Below are positions 61,645 to 64,000 of a stretch of DNA of 64,000 nt, in pieces. This DNA comes from Haloplanus vescus (lineage in GTDB: Archaea; Halobacteriota; Halobacteria; Halobacteriales; Haloferacaceae). The notes beneath the pieces are model-generated. The model was not told where the DNA came from, searched no databases, and worked only from the letters and a program-made list of their open reading frames with translations. Positions within the stretch are counted from its first letter, which is position 1; every line of letters begins with the position of its first letter. The stretch lies in contig NZ_FNQT01000001.1 of NCBI RefSeq assembly GCF_900107665.1, forward strand, positions 355,742-419,741. Reading direction: 5' to 3'. The position numbers and the translations under genes are program-made.

Positions 61645-62271
61645 GTGCGAACCGTCACCGACCGCATCAGCAATCCGTTCGGTATGGAACCGCCCTGTGA
61701 GCGGTTCGTCCCCGGCTACGGCGACGCCAACGCCCACTTTCACGTCGTCGGCGACCACCCCGGTGTCCACGGCGGGAGCGAGACGGGCGTCCCCTTCACC
61801 GACTGCGAGGCCGGCCACCGACTCCAGCGCGCGCTCCACGATGCCGGCCTCTTGGAGTCGACGGGCGACGAACCCAGCGTCGACTCGACGTACCTCTCCT
61901 ATCTCCATACCTGCGTCCCCGATGGCGACCCGACTGAGGACGACTACGCCCGGATGGAGCCCTTTTTCGACGCGGAACTCCGCGCCATCGCCGCGCACGT
62001 CCTCCTCCCAGTGGGCGAACGAGCCACGCGACACGTACTCGAAACCTGCACGGCTCGCAACCCCGACGACGTCGACATCGACGCCCTCCATGCGACGGAA
62101 GTGCTCGGGAGTGGCTGGCTGGTGTTGCCGATTCGGGAGCCGACGGCGTGGGCGTCCGACGACGCGACGCAGTTGGTCGACGCCATCGACACTCTCCGTG
62201 CCACCGACTACCGCCGCGAGACGGACCTCGGCCGGTTCGTCGCCGGCAACGAACCGTATCTCGTTCGCTGA
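61645..62271 (+). CDS. Uracil-DNA glycosylase-family paralogue lacking Fe-S cysteines
   Basis: The 208-aa protein (GTG start) resembles the product at 40203-40844: NPFGMEPPCERF, VVGDHPGVHGGSETGVPFTD and HRLQRALHDAGLLES align with the other's motifs. The CxxC and the later cluster cysteines are not kept, and the motif B region reads LPIREP. It may have lost Fe-S binding and perhaps glycosylase activity. It follows DUF5793 with a 3-bp gap. Confidence 0.7.
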   Translation: MRTVTDRISNPFGMEPPCERFVPGYGDANAHFHVVGDHPGVHGGSETGVPFTDCEAGHRLQRALHDAGLLESTGDEPSVDSTYLSYLHTCVPDGDPTEDDYARMEPFFDAELRAIAAHVLLPVGERATRHVLETCTARNPDDVDIDALHATEVLGSGWLVLPIREPTAWASDDATQLVDAIDTLRATDYRRETDLGRFVAGNEPYLVR

Positions 62272-62657
62272 GTGGCTTTTCTCGACGCAGTCGCCGCTGG
62301 GTCCGTAGCGTCGGCTGGGTGCAGCGCTACGTACGACTATGTTGACGAGTATATGACTACTGATGGAGAGAATAGTGGCCGATATTATTCTTATCAACAG
62401 ATTTTTTAACACATACGTAAACCTAGGAACCGACGCGGTCGGTGTTTGACCGAACGCGTCACGGCATCGAAGCACATTGCGAGTCAGGTGCTCCTCGCAG
62501 TGGCTTGGTCAGTCGGATGGCCACCACGTGTGGTCCCGTACGTTCTCCGTTCGGGGGACGCCATTTCGGCGTCGCCCGTTCGTTCGGAGCGGCCGACTGC
62601 CGTTTCTCGGCGTCGACAGACGAAACCTTGAAACGCGAACCACGGGTATCCAAGGGT
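62272..62657. other. Gene-free spacer upstream of rpoL
   Basis: These 386 bp contain no supported gene. An A+T-rich patch lies at about 62336-62430 with TTTTTTAAC near 62401-62409, the rest being G+C-rich. Short frames here lack haloarchaeal codon bias. It may hold the rpoL promoter or a decayed insertion. Confidence 0.5.
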
Positions 62658-62942
62658 ATGGAACTGCGGGTCATCGAGAAGACGGACGAGGAACTGCGGA
62701 TGGAGATTGCCGGGGAGGACCACACGTTCATGAACGTCCTGAAGGGGGCGTTGCTGGAGACGGCGGGCGTCGAAGCCGCCACCTACGACATGAACCCCGA
62801 ACAGTCCGGTGGGCAGACCGACCCCATCCTCTCGGTCAAGACCGAGGACGGCACCGACCCACTCGACGCCGTCGGTGACGCGTCCCGACGCGTGCAGGAC
62901 CTCGCGGACGACTTCACGGCCGCGTTCGACGCGGCGGCTTAG
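62658..62942 (+). CDS. rpoL: RNA polymerase subunit L (Rpb11 homologue)
   Basis: The 94-aa subunit pairs with RpoD to nucleate polymerase assembly. [20 protein letters not shown] and [20 protein letters not shown] are conserved, and the length is normal. Its stop overlaps that of hisF by 4 bp. Confidence 0.95.
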   Translation: MELRVIEKTDEELRMEIAGEDHTFMNVLKGALLETAGVEAATYDMNPEQSGGQTDPILSVKTEDGTDPLDAVGDASRRVQDLADDFTAAFDAAA

Positions 62943-63754
62943 AGCCGAACCGGGACGCCTCGTTCGTCGAGATACTCCTTCACGTCGCGGATGCTGTACT
63001 CGTCGAAGTGGAAGATAGAGGCCGCGAGCGCCGCGTCCGCCCCCGCTTCGGTGAACACCTCGTAGGCGTCCTCCGGACCACCACACCCCGACGACGCGAT
63101 GACTGGCGTCGAGACGTTCTCACAGACGGCGCGGGTGAGCGGAATGTCGTAGCCGTCCTTGGTGCCGTCGGCGTCGATGGAGTTGACGAAGAGCTCGCCG
63201 GCGCCGCGCGATTCGACCTCTCGCGCCCACTCGACGACGTCGACGCCGGTGCCCTCGCGTCCGCCCTTGATGGTGCATTCGAACCAGCAGGACTCGCCGT
63301 CCACCTGTTCGTAGTGTTCGCCCTGTTCATCGTAGCGCCGGCGCGCGTCGACGCTGATGACGATGCACTGACTGCCGAAGGCGGCGGCGCCCTCGTTCAC
63401 CAGGTCGGGATTCTCGATGGCCGCGGTGTTGATCGATACCTTGTCCGCGCCCGCTCGGAGCGTCTCCTTGATGTCCTCACGGGTGCGGATGCCGCCGCCG
63501 ACAGTGAGGGGGATGAACACCTCGTCGGCAATCTGTTCGACGACGTGGAGCATCGTCTCGCGCCCCTCGGCGCTGGCCGTGATGTCGAGGAAGACGAACT
63601 CGTCGGCGCCGGCCTGATTGTACTCTCGCGCCATCTCGACGGGGTCGCCCGTATACTCCAAGTCCTCGAAGTTGACGCCCGTGTAGACGGCGGCGTTGCC
63701 GTCGTCGTCGATGTCCACGTCGATACAGGGAATGATGCGCTTGGTTACGGCCAT
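62939..63754 (-). CDS. hisF: Imidazole glycerol phosphate synthase, cyclase subunit
   Basis: The 271-aa TIM-barrel enzyme forms imidazole glycerol phosphate and AICAR in histidine synthesis with His[14 protein letters not shown] holds the catalytic Asp of strand 1; [13 protein letters not shown] and the second catalytic Asp in [10 protein letters not shown] are present; [13 protein letters not shown] ends the phosphate site. HisH is not in the window. Confidence 0.96.
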   Translation of the reverse strand: MAVTKRIIPCIDVDIDDDGNAAVYTGVNFEDLEYTGDPVEMAREYNQAGADEFVFLDITASAEGRETMLHVVEQIADEVFIPLTVGGGIRTREDIKETLRAGADKVSINTAAIENPDLVNEGAAAFGSQCIVISVDARRRYDEQGEHYEQVDGESCWFECTIKGGREGTGVDVVEWAREVESRGAGELFVNSIDADGTKDGYDIPLTRAVCENVSTPVIASSGCGGPEDAYEVFTEAGADAALAASIFHFDEYSIRDVKEYLDERGVPVRL

Positions 63755-63844
63755 CCGTATCGCGAACTACGCCGGGGGCTGTCAAAAGGCGCCCGGTGTC
63801 GCCAATCAGGTGTGTTTTTGTAGCCCGACGCCGCAGGATGAGAC

Positions 63845-63994
63845 ATGGACGACCACGCTCACGACGACCACCACGAGGAAACGGGCCGCGTCACGTCGCC
63901 GATGCAGGACTTCACGGCCGGGCAGGCCGGTGTCGGCTTCGTCGTCCTCCTCGTCGGTCTCGCGGTGACGTTCGGTCTGCCGCTGGTGTTCTGA
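63845..63994 (+). CDS. 49-residue single-span membrane peptide
   Basis: The ORF has a His/Asp-rich N-terminus (MDDHAHDDHHEETGRV), then SPMQDFTAGQAG and one hydrophobic helix (about 29-49) ending in FGLPLVF. Such His-rich one-span peptides are conserved among haloarchaea and could bind metal or join a membrane complex. It is divergent from hisF. Function unknown. Confidence 0.72.
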   Translation: MDDHAHDDHHEETGRVTSPMQDFTAGQAGVGFVVLLVGLAVTFGLPLVF

Positions 63995-64000
63995 GACTCA

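Noticed and set aside
62442-62640. Short frames upstream of rpoL as an additional gene
   Set aside because: None has haloarchaeal codon bias, a promoter at the right distance or a plausible protein composition.

Overview
The window is chromosomal DNA from a haloarchaeon (class Halobacteria). The evidence is high G+C, strongly acidic proteins (for example an Asp/Glu-rich tail on the proteasome alpha subunit and a ~65-residue acidic leader on ribosomal protein S2), Tat-type lipoprotein signals, archaeal ribosomal and RNA polymerase operons, TATA-like promoters with leaderless starts, and many short haloarchaeal zinc-ribbon proteins. The genus cannot be fixed from sequence alone; a member of the Haloferacaceae/Halorubraceae group is only a guess. 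There is no rRNA, CRISPR array or intact transposase. Four tRNA genes are present.

Layout. 1-1.25 kb: the rpl1-rpl10 ribosomal operon with a hairpin leader. 1.3-5.3 kb: a WtpA/B/C-type tungstate/molybdate importer with a divergent ModE-like regulator. 5.3-9.5 kb: an old-yellow-enzyme reductase, a LarA-like protein, rpl11 and an M42 aminopeptidase. 9.7-11.2 kb: a receiver-PAS-histidine kinase. 11.2-20.1 kb: a HerA-like ATPase and a NurA nuclease separated by a cell-surface cluster (DUF5305 protein, signal peptidase I, a 40-aa ORF, three DUF1102-like secreted proteins, a membrane-anchored HTH protein and a phased repeat array). 20.2-31.7 kb: small conserved genes, rps8e, and a full phosphate regulon (AbrB-PhoU fusion, pstSCAB, phoU).

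31.7-37.9 kb is the classical archaeal information-processing block, rps13-rps4-rps11-rpoD and rpl18e-rpl13-rps9-rpoN-rpoK-eno-rps2, punctuated by tRNA-Ser(GCU) and tRNA-Leu(CAG). 38-42.8 kb holds moaA, an Mrp/NBP35 Fe-S carrier, a uracil-DNA-glycosylase-family protein and a beta-propeller protein. 42.9-44 kb is an A+T-rich island behind tRNA-Ser(UGA), with a 23-bp duplicated tRNA end and one orphan membrane protein: a probable remnant of site-specific integration. 44-51.4 kb holds small zinc-finger proteins, an atypical tRNA-Thr(UGU), a possible structured RNA, a DMT exporter with a divergent regulator and palindromic operators, and poorly known membrane proteins. 51.5-54.6 kb: psmA, a PhyH-type dioxygenase and the two RNase P proteins. 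54.6-60.5 kb: a six-gene lysine operon (dapA-dapB-dapD-lysA-dapF-dapE) in which every gene overlaps the next by 4 bp, preceded by a candidate leaderless 28-codon ORF. 60.5-64 kb: a membrane protein, DUF5793, a second UDG-family paralogue, rpoL, hisF and a 49-aa membrane peptide.

The gene density is extreme. Same-strand neighbours commonly share ATGA, and five convergent pairs overlap by 4 bp at their stop codons. The parts that look least described are the DUF1102/signal-peptidase cluster with its repeat array, the tRNA-Ser island, the hairpin-rich segment after tRNA-Thr, and several ORFs of 28-49 codons.
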